From CAZUGA01 sp964626505 (lineage in GTDB: Bacteria; Pseudomonadota; Gammaproteobacteria; Methylococcales; UBA1147): a stretch of 19,601 nt of DNA. Position 1 is the stretch's first letter. Each line of letters begins with the position of its first letter. Under the pieces are notes generated by a model. That model saw only the letters and a list, made by a program, of their open reading frames with translations. It was not told where the DNA came from and did not search any database. The stretch covers positions 1-19,601 of the forward strand of contig CAZVFR010000028.1 of NCBI GenBank assembly GCA_964626505.1. Reading direction: 5' to 3'. Positions 6,648 to 13,777 of this stretch are shown here, piece by piece. The translations under genes and the position numbers were made by a program.

Positions 6648-7594
6648 TTCGAAATATAGGTTTCAATCCGGTCCATTAATTGTCCACTGATATTCAATCC
6701 AAACTGTTTATCCAGTTCCTGTATACACGTGGGACTCGTAACGTTGATCTCCGTTACATAGTCACCAATAACATCAAGGCCCACAAATAGCAGTCCTTTT
6801 TCACGTAGGGCGGGGCCAATCCGTGACGCTAGCCACTGATCTCGCGCCGACAATGCACGGCCTTCGGCGCGTCCACCAGCGGCCAGATTCCCTCGGCTTT
6901 CGCCTGGTGCTGGAATTCGAGCCAGCGCGAACGGAATGGCTTCACCGTCGACTAGCAAAATTCGCTTATCACCTTCCACAATTTCCGGTATATACCGTTG
7001 CGCCATGACAAACCCGGTCCCATGCCGAGTCATTATTTCTAGTATGACATTCAAATTTGGGTCATTTTCTCGAACATGGAAGATTGACGCGCCGCCCATG
7101 CCGTCCAACGGTTTAAGAATTATCTCACCATGTTCAACCAAAAAGGAACGAAAACGTTTCGCATCCCGCGCAACCAATGTCGGCGCACAGCACTCGGGAA
7201 ACCAAGCCGTGTACAATTTTTCATTCGCATCACGTAATGATTGCGCTTTATTGACGACCAACACCCCCCGCCGTTCAGCTTGCTCCAATAAATAGGTTGC
7301 GTAAATATATTCCTGATCGAACGGCGGATCTTTCCTCATCAGCACAACGTCCAGGTCGTGCAACGGTCTATCGATCTCACTCGAAAAACTGTACCACTTT
7401 GTCTCGTCCCGATAGACCTGTAGACTTCGCAGGTTGGCAAAAGTTTGCCCGTCACGCAAGCACAGATCGGATAATTCCATATAGTAAAGCTCCCATCCGC
7501 GTGATTGAGCTTCCAGCAGCATCGCAAAACTACTATCCTTGCGAATATTAATATTGCCTATCGGGTCCATGACGATACCAAGTTTCAGCTTCAC
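6644..7594 (-). CDS. gshB: Glutathione synthetase
   Basis: The 316-residue, full-length prokaryotic GshB adds glycine to gamma-glutamylcysteine using ATP. Visible signatures are the N-terminal KLGIVMDPIGNINIRKDSSFAML, MRKDPPFDQEYIYATYLLE, and the ATP-grasp lysine/glycine loop EIILKPLDGMGGASIF. Also visible are MAQRYIPEIVEGDKRILLVDGE, the glutathione-contact segment PAPGESRGNLAAGGRAEGR, and the metal-site end GLDVIGDYVTEINVTSPTCIQEL. The start is a GTG at 7594 in the context CCGGTGAAG. A 45-codon open frame ends 3 bases upstream of it. The classical neighbour upstream of gshB in Pseudomonas is pilG; here it is a gamma-carbonic-anhydrase-like gene. Confidence 0.97.
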   Translation of the reverse strand: MKLKLGIVMDPIGNINIRKDSSFAMLLEAQSRGWELYYMELSDLCLRDGQTFANLRSLQVYRDETKWYSFSSEIDRPLHDLDVVLMRKDPPFDQEYIYATYLLEQAERRGVLVVNKAQSLRDANEKLYTAWFPECCAPTLVARDAKRFRSFLVEHGEIILKPLDGMGGASIFHVRENDPNLNVILEIMTRHGTGFVMAQRYIPEIVEGDKRILLVDGEAIPFALARIPAPGESRGNLAAGGRAEGRALSARDQWLASRIGPALREKGLLFVGLDVIGDYVTEINVTSPTCIQELDKQFGLNISGQLMDRIETYISK

Positions 7595-7597
7595 CGG

Positions 7598-7735
7598 TTA
7601 AGTACCCGCAATTCGCACAAACCCAATCTGCGTCGTATTCTCATCAATCATACTTTTCAATTTTAGTTGAAAATTTCTGAACTTATCGTACAACTGCAGC
7701 AGCTGATCAGCGAACTTTAAAATACCCGTAACCAC
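7598..7735 (-). CDS. Possible small ORF (45 residues) between gamma-CA-like gene and gshB
   Basis: A GTG at 7735 opens a frame of 45 residues ending TAA at 7598-7600. Read as VVTGILKFADQLLQLYDKF, it continues with a Lys/Asp/Leu-rich helical stretch and ends NTTQIGFVRIAGT. It begins 5 bases after the stop of the upstream gene, with GGA 8 bases before it, and ends 3 bases before the gshB GTG. It therefore neatly fills the gap in what looks like one operon. I do not recognise the family. The predicted amphipathic helix pattern and exact packing argue for a real gene. The short length, weak ribosome-binding site and GTG start argue caution. It could also be the remnant of a longer gene. Confidence 0.4.
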   Translation of the reverse strand: MVTGILKFADQLLQLYDKFRNFQLKLKSMIDENTTQIGFVRIAGT

Positions 7736-7740
7736 TCAAT

Positions 7741-8286
7741 TTATCCGTGGGCTGTAAAGGCGGCAATATAGTCATTTTTCAGTCTGATGTAATGCTGTGA
7801 CGAATAGACCAGAAAATCCTTTTCACCATCATTGAGAACGCGAATTTTCCGCACCGGCGAACCCACGTAAAGATGGTCCGCCTCCAATACCTTGCCGGGT
7901 GGAACCAGACTACCCGCACCGATCATTACTCGATCTTCGATCACCACACCGTCCATCACGATTGTACCCACGCCGATTAAACTGTAGTCTCCAATTGTAC
8001 ATCCATGCACTGTTGCACCGTGACCTACGGTTACGCCTCTACCGACGGAAACACTAAACCCAAGTGGTGTGTAATCTCCGTTGTGCGTTCCGTGTAGCAC
8101 GCAACCGTCCTGAATATTACTTCCATCTCCAATAGAAATACCCGCTACATCGCCCCGGACTACCGTACAAGGCCAGATGGAAACGTCGTCACCCAACTCT
8201 ACATCGCCGATTACGACAGCGCTTTCGTCAATATACACCGCCCGACCCAAGCATGGACTTTTGCCTTTAAAATTTCTAATACTCAC
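7741..8286 (-). CDS. Gamma-class carbonic anhydrase-like (YrdA/CaiE family) hexapeptide-repeat protein
   Basis: The product is a left-handed beta-helix protein of about 181 residues with successive hexapeptide turns (VVIGDVELGDDVSIWPCTVVRGDVAGISIGDGSNIQDG). Three candidate zinc histidines lie in the family positions: VLHGTHN, then VGHGATVHGCTIG. The C-terminal part IMIGAGSLVPPGK-like MIGAGSLVPPGKVLEADHLYVGSPVRKIRVL and the terminal helix match YrdA. Such proteins are trimeric and metal-binding; carbonic anhydrase activity is often unproven. The open frame extends to an ATG at 8340, but the conserved domain starts at SIRNFKGKSP. I therefore prefer the GTG at 8286, which has AAGGGG upstream. 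It probably heads the gshB-tonB operon. Confidence 0.85.
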   Translation of the reverse strand: MSIRNFKGKSPCLGRAVYIDESAVVIGDVELGDDVSIWPCTVVRGDVAGISIGDGSNIQDGCVLHGTHNGDYTPLGFSVSVGRGVTVGHGATVHGCTIGDYSLIGVGTIVMDGVVIEDRVMIGAGSLVPPGKVLEADHLYVGSPVRKIRVLNDGEKDFLVYSSQHYIRLKNDYIAAFTAHG

Positions 8287-8331
8287 CGTTAATTCCACCC
8301 CTTGCACGCAATAAAATCTATTTTCTGCGAC

Positions 8332-8337
8332 TATAAT
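8332..8337 (+). promoter_or_regulatory. Candidate -10 box for lemA
   Basis: TATAAT occurs about 56 bases before the lemA ATG, in the 107-base divergent gap with the gamma-CA-like gene. No convincing -35 is seen at standard spacing. On the opposite strand, TTGATT followed 17-18 bases later by an AT-rich hexamer could serve the gamma-CA operon. Confidence 0.35.
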
Positions 8338-8393
8338 CAAAATGATCGAGCTAGCACAGATTTCTAGTTAACCTCAACTACCCCGGAGCAACC

Positions 8394-8966
8394 ATGTTAG
8401 TTACTGGATTCATTCTCATTGGCCTTGTCGCCATTTGTGCTGTCTATATCATTATCATCTACAACCGCCTGGTTTCCCTAAAACACAATACATCTAAAGC
8501 TTGGTCCAATATCGACGTGTTGTTGAAACAACGCCACGACGAATTACCCAAACTCGTTGAAACCTGCAAGCAATACATGCAATACGAACAAGACACTTTA
8601 GAGAAAGTCATGCGCGCACGCGCGGGAGTTTCCGAGGCCAGAATGGCTGGTGACATCAACGCCTTAGGACCAGCGGAAACACAATTACGTCAGGGATTGA
8701 CTTCGTTGTTCGCGTTAGCGGAAGCCTATCCGGACCTAAAAGCCAATGAATCTTTTCAACACCTGGAATCAAGAATAACCGATCTCGAAAACACAATCGC
8801 CGACCGACGTGAATTTTACAACGAAAGCGTAAACAATAATAACGTTCGAATAGAACAATTTCCGGATAATGTTATCGCGGGTAGATTCCAGTTCAAACCC
8901 TTCGATCTGCTGGAATTTACCGAGGAAGAGATCAAAGATGTCGAAATGAAATCATTGTTTAGTTGA
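8394..8966 (+). CDS. lemA: LemA family membrane-anchored protein
   Basis: The 190-residue protein starts with a single N-terminal membrane segment (about 4-23, TGFILIGLVAICAVYIIIIY). It continues with the LemA signature NRLVSLKHNTSKAWSNIDVLLKQRHDELPKLVETCKQYMQYE and a long helical bundle, including LESRITDLENTIADRREFYNESVNNNNVRIEQFPDNVIA. LemA proteins form an elongated helical domain outside the membrane; their function is unknown. GGAG five bases before the ATG is a good ribosome-binding site. It is followed by a GIDE-like gene, a pairing seen in other bacteria, but here a foldback repeat lies between them. Confidence 0.95.
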   Translation: MLVTGFILIGLVAICAVYIIIIYNRLVSLKHNTSKAWSNIDVLLKQRHDELPKLVETCKQYMQYEQDTLEKVMRARAGVSEARMAGDINALGPAETQLRQGLTSLFALAEAYPDLKANESFQHLESRITDLENTIADRREFYNESVNNNNVRIEQFPDNVIAGRFQFKPFDLLEFTEEEIKDVEMKSLFS

Positions 8967-8998
8967 GAAACGTCTAAAACCTCGGTTCGATCTCAACA

Positions 8999-9179
8999 CT
9001 AGCCCGCATTTCTCACCAGAATGACAAGCCCTCGCTTGATCCTTGCTTCCACATGAGATCTCCCACAAGGAATTTTCTTCCCTCGGAAAGACAGTCCGTA
9101 TTCCGCTCGGTCAGAAAACCCCTTGTGGAAACAAATCTCTGCGCGATCATCTTGCCCTCTGGTGAGAAATGCGAGCTTG
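8999..9179. repeat. Foldback (MITE-like) repeat, copy 2, between lemA and the GIDE-like gene
   Basis: This 181-bp unit has clear terminal inverted repeats. Left AGCCCGCATTTCTCACCAGA (9001-9020) matches the complement of the right end, AGCTCGCATTTCTCACCAGA, with a single mismatch over 20 bases. The inner stem CCACAAGG/CCTTGTGG (9063-9070, 9121-9128) continues as TTTTCT/AGAAAA, and GGAA/TTCC closes a small loop. Compared with copy 1 it carries about 14 extra bases near 9053-9066 in the left arm, which repeat a CCACA. The outer border is CTAG on the left and CTTG on the right. The right terminal repeat contains the ATG at 9169 of the downstream gene. Confidence 0.88.
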
Positions 9180-10134
9180 GGCAATGAGTCTGACTAACGC
9201 CATTAGTCACGCGTCGCCACTGATGTTTTGGTGTTTTACCGTGGCCGCTGGATGCCTCAGTTTGTTCTGCTTCTTTTGGTCGTTTCAAGCACTCCGCCAC
9301 ACCCGTATCATCGAGGACACGGCAACCTCAAAAATTCGCTCCGCCGCTCAAGGCTATATTGAGCTGGAAGGACGTGCAAAGGTCATGTCAGGCGAACCGA
9401 TAATCGCACCGTTGACCGATACCGTTTGCACTTGGTACAGCTATAAAATTGAGGAACGCAGCCCATCATTGAGCCGCCACGACCAAAGTATTTGGCACAC
9501 CATACAAAGCGGATCAAGCGACGCAATTTTCCACCTTGAGGATGATACCGGCTTATGCATTGTAGATCCGGACGGTGCAATCGTGACGCCCTCGACAACC
9601 GAAACCTGGTGTGGCGACAGCAAACAACCATTCGCGATCACGCACGCATCAAGTTTTTGGCTATTCGAATTGTTCAACACCAGCCGTTACCGCTACACCG
9701 AAAAAAGAATTCACTGCGGAAACCCTCTTTACACGCTAGGCATGTTTGTTACCTTGGGCGCCTATGCGGGGGAATCAACCATCCGTACCGAAATTCGAGA
9801 TCTATTGAGTCACTGGAAACGCAATAAGAAAAGCTTATTGAAGCGATTTGACCTCGACCAGGACGGGCAGATCGATCAAAGGGAATGGGAAATTGTACAA
9901 AAAGCCGCGGAAAAAGAAGTTGCCAAGCCACAACCTAATAAAACTAAACTCACACAGACCAACGTATTAAAGAATCCGAGTAACCCCGATCTGCCTTTTA
10001 TACTTTCCGCGACACCCCAATCCGAGCTAATATCCTGGCAAAGAAGAAAATCGTCACTCTACGTAGCTGGGTTTCTGGTGCTGGGCTCAACGACAGTATG
10101 GGCCGTTGCAACGCGTCTTGGGATGCTATTCTAA
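9169..10134 (+). CDS. GIDE/MULAN-like membrane protein with an EF-hand
   Basis: The 321-residue protein has a membrane segment near the N-terminus (about 17-39) and another near the C-terminus (about 298-316). After the first comes SKIRSAAQGYIELEGRAKVMSGEPIIAPLTDTVCTWYSYKIEER, the signature of the bacterial GIDE domain related to mitochondrial MULAN but without a RING finger. Residues 228-239 (DLDQDGQIDQRE) form a textbook EF-hand calcium loop with Asp at 1, 3, 5 and 9, Gly at 6, Ile at 8 and Glu at 12. The loop lies in the segment between the two membrane helices. The first possible ATG (9169) lies in the foldback terminal repeat, with a TGA two codons upstream; Met6 (ATG 9184) is an alternative start. 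Calcium responsiveness is inferred from the motif. Confidence 0.85.
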   Translation: MRAWAMSLTNAISHASPLMFWCFTVAAGCLSLFCFFWSFQALRHTRIIEDTATSKIRSAAQGYIELEGRAKVMSGEPIIAPLTDTVCTWYSYKIEERSPSLSRHDQSIWHTIQSGSSDAIFHLEDDTGLCIVDPDGAIVTPSTTETWCGDSKQPFAITHASSFWLFELFNTSRYRYTEKRIHCGNPLYTLGMFVTLGAYAGESTIRTEIRDLLSHWKRNKKSLLKRFDLDQDGQIDQREWEIVQKAAEKEVAKPQPNKTKLTQTNVLKNPSNPDLPFILSATPQSELISWQRRKSSLYVAGFLVLGSTTVWAVATRLGMLF

Positions 10135-10152
10135 CCTGCATTTCTTACCAAA
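10131..10152. repeat. Solo terminal-repeat remnant of the foldback element
   Basis: CTAACCTGCATTTCTTACC and the next three bases match the left end of copy 2 at 18 of 22 positions. No matching second arm follows. The TAA stop of the GIDE-like gene is the second to fourth base of this fragment. It is best read as a decayed or partial copy; chance similarity is possible. Confidence 0.55.
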
Positions 10153-10173
10153 GGGTAAGACAAACTGTTACCC
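10153..10173. terminator. Hairpin at convergent gene ends
   Basis: GGGTAA and TTACCC form a perfect 6-bp stem around nine bases, between the convergent stops at 10134 and 10168. The minus-strand stop codon is part of the stem. No T-run follows, so intrinsic termination is uncertain. Confidence 0.3.
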
Positions 10174-12066
10174 GACTTCCTGTCTATCGACTTCCAACCG
10201 GACCAAGCTATAGCGGCTATAGGCTCCTGTCGATTCAACTAATTTTTCAAGACTATATTTGCCTTGACTAACGTCCGTATCCAGCTCTAAGCTGTCGCCG
10301 ATCTTATACTCTGAGGGTGTCAATAAAATATCGATACCGTCTTCATCGTCGGAAAGCAGTAGCGCATAGCTAGATCCACTGCTACGATCGCGAAACTTGA
10401 TCTTTGTGACGTCCGCGGATGCAGATAACAGCTCGATTCCAAACGACAGCTGGCCTTCTTCCGAATTAAAAATCCAACACACAGAACCTAATTCGAAGCG
10501 ATTATCTTCCAACGGGAAACCAATTAATTCGCCTACTTTAATCTTTTCAGGTCCATTGTCCAACCAAACCATGCTGTAGCCAGTAACACTTGAATTGATT
10601 AACTTACACGCAGAATTACTTGATTGCTTATTATCAAGCTGATCATGAAGGACATTCTCCGACGTATCACCCCAAATGTCCTCAAAGGTCACTTGCTCGC
10701 GTTCGGGTTTCCGAAACCAACCGGCCATATTGTTTTCGCTTCGGTTTTCGTTACGGCCACCGTCAATATTCAGGCTATTCCATCCGTCGTCTACTGGCAT
10801 TAGTTTGTAATCAGGAACATTAACCGGCTTGACTTTGGCTATAAATCTACCCGACTTTTCCGATACGTACTGATACGGGCTACTCACCGATTGGTACACA
10901 GCCGTACTGTCATTGTCTTGAATCTCTTCGGGTCCCAAAAATATGTTCTTGGCACCCACTGGCTGATTTACAATCGGCGAGCTGTTAGGATCACGCAATT
11001 CGCGGTACCGAGAATCAATGATCGCATCTATGATTGGCCGCATACCAATAAGCAAGGGTCGTTCGTCATCCTCAGAAATTCGCATGGATTTGCGCCGTTC
11101 CGGCGCTCCCAGGCTACGAATAATTCTAAAGACTAACGGCCGTTCGAGTCGCTGGCATAATGGCGAGCGTTTATCCGCCACTGTCAACATGTGAATATTC
11201 GCAATGATTTCCTCGACCATCCGCCGGGTAAATAAATAGCGCAATTTTCCCGAAGTGTCGGGTTCCATATGACTCATGTGCCTAGGTGCACAATCCTGGT
11301 CGAAATCGAAATAGAAAGTGGCTTTACGCCCATCCAGCATCGAGGCTTCCGCTAAGCCACACAAACTGGCAAATTGCTCGATGAGACTATAAATGTGTTT
11401 ATGGTTATTTTGTCGATATCGATTTGGATTGCTCATGGAAAATAGCAGTATGAGCTTAAAAACATGGGCTATCGTCGATTTATTTGTATCATTCACTTCA
11501 GAGTCTTGAATCCATTCATTTGCGACCCCCAATGATTCGGCCATCAAGAATACGTCATAGGCTTCCCGCCAAAACTGAGCGGGAGGTGCCTCATACAATT
11601 GTGCAATCCTGGTCTGTGCCAAACTACGCGTTTGCAGTGATCGGTGTAGAACCGTTGCGCGTTGGATTATCGAAAATAATCGGCTGTCAGAAAACGCAAC
11701 GTCATCAGCAACCAATTTGTAACTTTTAGATAATTCGAAATAACATTGCAATAACAATTGAGCCATCCCGCGAGAGCGCTCATCCAATGGGAATCCCTTT
11801 TCTGTATATACGAAATCCAATACCGGCGACAGGGTCAATAGCAATGGCCTCAATTGCTCAATAATTTCGAATCTTGATTTCGGAGCAATATGCTGACTGT
11901 TTATCGTGGTCAGGAAAACCCGAAATACGTCGCAGGTTTTTTGTGCATTGGCCATAGGCAACTGCTTCAACCAAGACGCGACGGCCTCAATATCAGGCTC
12001 GTTCGGCATTGAACGGAATGCCTCCGGTAATAGATCCATACTAATATCAGTTCGATTATTACTCAT
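10168..12066 (-). CDS. Hypothetical protein, possible degenerate PilZ-like signatures
   Basis: The 632-residue soluble protein has no signal peptide or membrane segment. The N-terminal half (to about 300) is mostly helical, and a low-complexity polar region spans about 360-480. A beta-rich C-terminal domain begins near 485 (CKLINSSVTGYSMVWLDNGPEKIKVGELIGFPL). NSSVTG matches the N-x-S-x-x-G half of the PilZ cyclic-di-GMP motif. An R-x-x-x-R (RKSMR, 325-329) occurs far upstream instead of just before it, so c-di-GMP binding is unproven. I do not recognise a named family. It is convergent with the GIDE-like gene and divergent from the HDOD gene. ATG 12066 is the natural start. Confidence 0.7.
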   Translation of the reverse strand: MSNNRTDISMDLLPEAFRSMPNEPDIEAVASWLKQLPMANAQKTCDVFRVFLTTINSQHIAPKSRFEIIEQLRPLLLTLSPVLDFVYTEKGFPLDERSRGMAQLLLQCYFELSKSYKLVADDVAFSDSRLFSIIQRATVLHRSLQTRSLAQTRIAQLYEAPPAQFWREAYDVFLMAESLGVANEWIQDSEVNDTNKSTIAHVFKLILLFSMSNPNRYRQNNHKHIYSLIEQFASLCGLAEASMLDGRKATFYFDFDQDCAPRHMSHMEPDTSGKLRYLFTRRMVEEIIANIHMLTVADKRSPLCQRLERPLVFRIIRSLGAPERRKSMRISEDDERPLLIGMRPIIDAIIDSRYRELRDPNSSPIVNQPVGAKNIFLGPEEIQDNDSTAVYQSVSSPYQYVSEKSGRFIAKVKPVNVPDYKLMPVDDGWNSLNIDGGRNENRSENNMAGWFRKPEREQVTFEDIWGDTSENVLHDQLDNKQSSNSACKLINSSVTGYSMVWLDNGPEKIKVGELIGFPLEDNRFELGSVCWIFNSEEGQLSFGIELLSASADVTKIKFRDRSSGSSYALLLSDDEDGIDILLTPSEYKIGDSLELDTDVSQGKYSLEKLVESTGAYSRYSLVRLEVDRQEVG

Positions 12067-12487
12067 TCACTGCCTTCACATATCTACGCATAGCTTTTGC
12101 CATCTGTTAGAACTACTGGCCTGTATACTACTGTCATCAACCATAAAAAAGCCACCGATTAAACTCTTACCGTTGTATGGCGACACCCCTTTCGAACCTA
12201 TATCCCAACACATCAAAAATTAAAGTTGGCAGGTCCCGCGTGGTTCCTAAAATGCAGGAATCACGGGCATTGAGATCGGAACGCAATCCATTCTCAATAT
12301 AAGAATAGCTGCTAACTAACACTTGCATAGGAGGTGCGATTTTCAGAAAGAATCGGCACAGAAGCTGCTATACTGTTTGTTATCACACCCTCTATTTTTG
12401 ACATTGTTTAACTACCCAAATCCGCTACGCAAAATACCGTGGACTCTCAATGTTTAATTCACGTTCTAAAAGATTCAGAATAAGCCT
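12067..12487. other. Divergent intergenic region (421 bases) without a recognised gene
   Basis: The spacer is AT-rich and contains a bulged inverted repeat (12235-12268; CCCG..TGGTTCCT with AGGAATCACGGG), a TATACT hexamer at 12369-12374, and an isolated AGGAGGT (12329-12335). No start codon follows AGGAGGT at useful spacing. I see no tRNA or recognised RNA. It presumably holds the promoters of the two divergent genes. Confidence 0.5.
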
Positions 12488-13777
12488 GTGTCGCTAATAT
12501 CAAAAATGTTCAGCGGTCAACAGACCTGCTCTTTGGAACCTGAACCTATTACTGTTGCAACGTTGAAACAGCTGATCCCGATACGCAATATTAATGATGA
12601 TGAATTGAATGCATTTGCTTTGGAAAACAAATCCGAAGTTTATGCGGCCAAAACGACCTTATTCAAAAGCGGTGAACAGGGTTCGTCGGTCCTTTATCTT
12701 CTCGACGGGCAAATTCAAGTAACGGTCGAAGGCGGGGAATCGTATGAAATAGAATCTAATTCCGCTAAAGCGAACTTTCCTTTATCCAGCGGACGGCAAC
12801 ACAGTGGAACGGCTGTCGCGCTGACAGATGTACGTATTTTACGGGTATCGAACCGGATTATGAGGTCGACTACGCCCAGAAAATCAGTTGCGGAATTTGG
12901 CGACTTGCTTGCCGAAATCGAACTTCCCGAAGAAGTCAGGAAAAGTCGTCTCTATGAGGCTTTCTGCCAGTATTACGGCCAGGAACATCCTACCCTGCCG
13001 ACAATGCCGGATATTGCAACCAAACTGCGCAAGGCATTAAACCAAGATGTTCCTATTAATAAAGTTGTCGATATTGTTCAACTTGACCCAGCAATCGCCA
13101 CTAAATTAATCCAAGTAGCCAATTGCCCCTTGTACATCGCGGCCAAACCCGTTACTAGCTGCCGCGATGCCGTAGTTCGATTAGGTTTGAATGCAACCCG
13201 CACACTGGTCACAAGCATTACCTTAAAACAACTGTTTAAATGTAAAACGATTGCAATCAAACAGAAAGCGCTGAAACGTTGGCAGCAGAGTGTACAGCTG
13301 TCCTGTCTGTGTTTTGTACTCGCATCAGAAACCAAAACCGTTAACCCGGAGGACGCACTACTCGCCGGGCTGATCTGCGATATAGGCATGATTCCATTCC
13401 TGCAGTTCGCGGACAATTTTCCATCCGACTTTTTCGAACTGAACGAAATAGACCTCGTCGCACCGTATATCAGGGGACCAGCGGGATCGTTCCTGATGGA
13501 TAAATGGGAGTTTAGCGAACCATTGGCCAGTATTCCCCAAAATTCGGAAAATTGGTATTACGACACCGGCGAGGAAATTAATCTGACCGATGTTGTCATA
13601 TTGTCTAAACTGCACAGTTATATTGGCACTTCGACAATGACGAACCTACCCCCGATTAACGCCATTCCCGCATGCAGCAAACTTGCTGACGGTACGTTAT
13701 CACCCGAGCACTCGCTGAATGTTTTGCACCATGCAAAAGACCGTGTGAAAGAGGCGTTTTCGATTTTCAATACTTAG
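12488..13777 (+). CDS. Cyclic-nucleotide-binding-like plus HDOD domain signalling protein
   Basis: The 429-residue protein begins with a cupin-like cyclic nucleotide monophosphate-binding domain (about 25-125; NKSEVYAAKTTLFKSGEQGSSVLYLLDGQIQVTV). It lacks an evident phosphate-binding cassette arginine/glutamate set, so ligand binding may be lost. An HDOD domain follows (about 165-355; LPTMPDIATKLRKALNQD..., DPAIATKLIQVANCPLY, CRDAVVRLGLNATRTLV, LAGLICDIGMI). As in HDOD proteins generally, the HD metal pair is absent (CD at the GLLHDIG position). Such proteins act in signalling through protein contacts. The start is GTG 12488 or ATG 12506; neither has a strong ribosome-binding site. Its 3' end overlaps the large ATPase gene by 11 bases, tail to tail. 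Confidence 0.85.
   Translation: MSLISKMFSGQQTCSLEPEPITVATLKQLIPIRNINDDELNAFALENKSEVYAAKTTLFKSGEQGSSVLYLLDGQIQVTVEGGESYEIESNSAKANFPLSSGRQHSGTAVALTDVRILRVSNRIMRSTTPRKSVAEFGDLLAEIELPEEVRKSRLYEAFCQYYGQEHPTLPTMPDIATKLRKALNQDVPINKVVDIVQLDPAIATKLIQVANCPLYIAAKPVTSCRDAVVRLGLNATRTLVTSITLKQLFKCKTIAIKQKALKRWQQSVQLSCLCFVLASETKTVNPEDALLAGLICDIGMIPFLQFADNFPSDFFELNEIDLVAPYIRGPAGSFLMDKWEFSEPLASIPQNSENWYYDTGEEINLTDVVILSKLHSYIGTSTMTNLPPINAIPACSKLADGTLSPEHSLNVLHHAKDRVKEAFSIFNT

Noticed and set aside
9169..10152. Composite transposon carrying the GIDE-like gene between two repeat ends
   Set aside because: The solo end at 10131 points in the same direction as a left end, so it does not form a proper inverted pair enclosing the gene.
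12329..12335. Strong Shine-Dalgarno-like AGGAGGT in the 12067-12487 gap
   Set aside because: No ATG, GTG or TTG follows at useful spacing, and the frame downstream closes quickly, so no gene is called.
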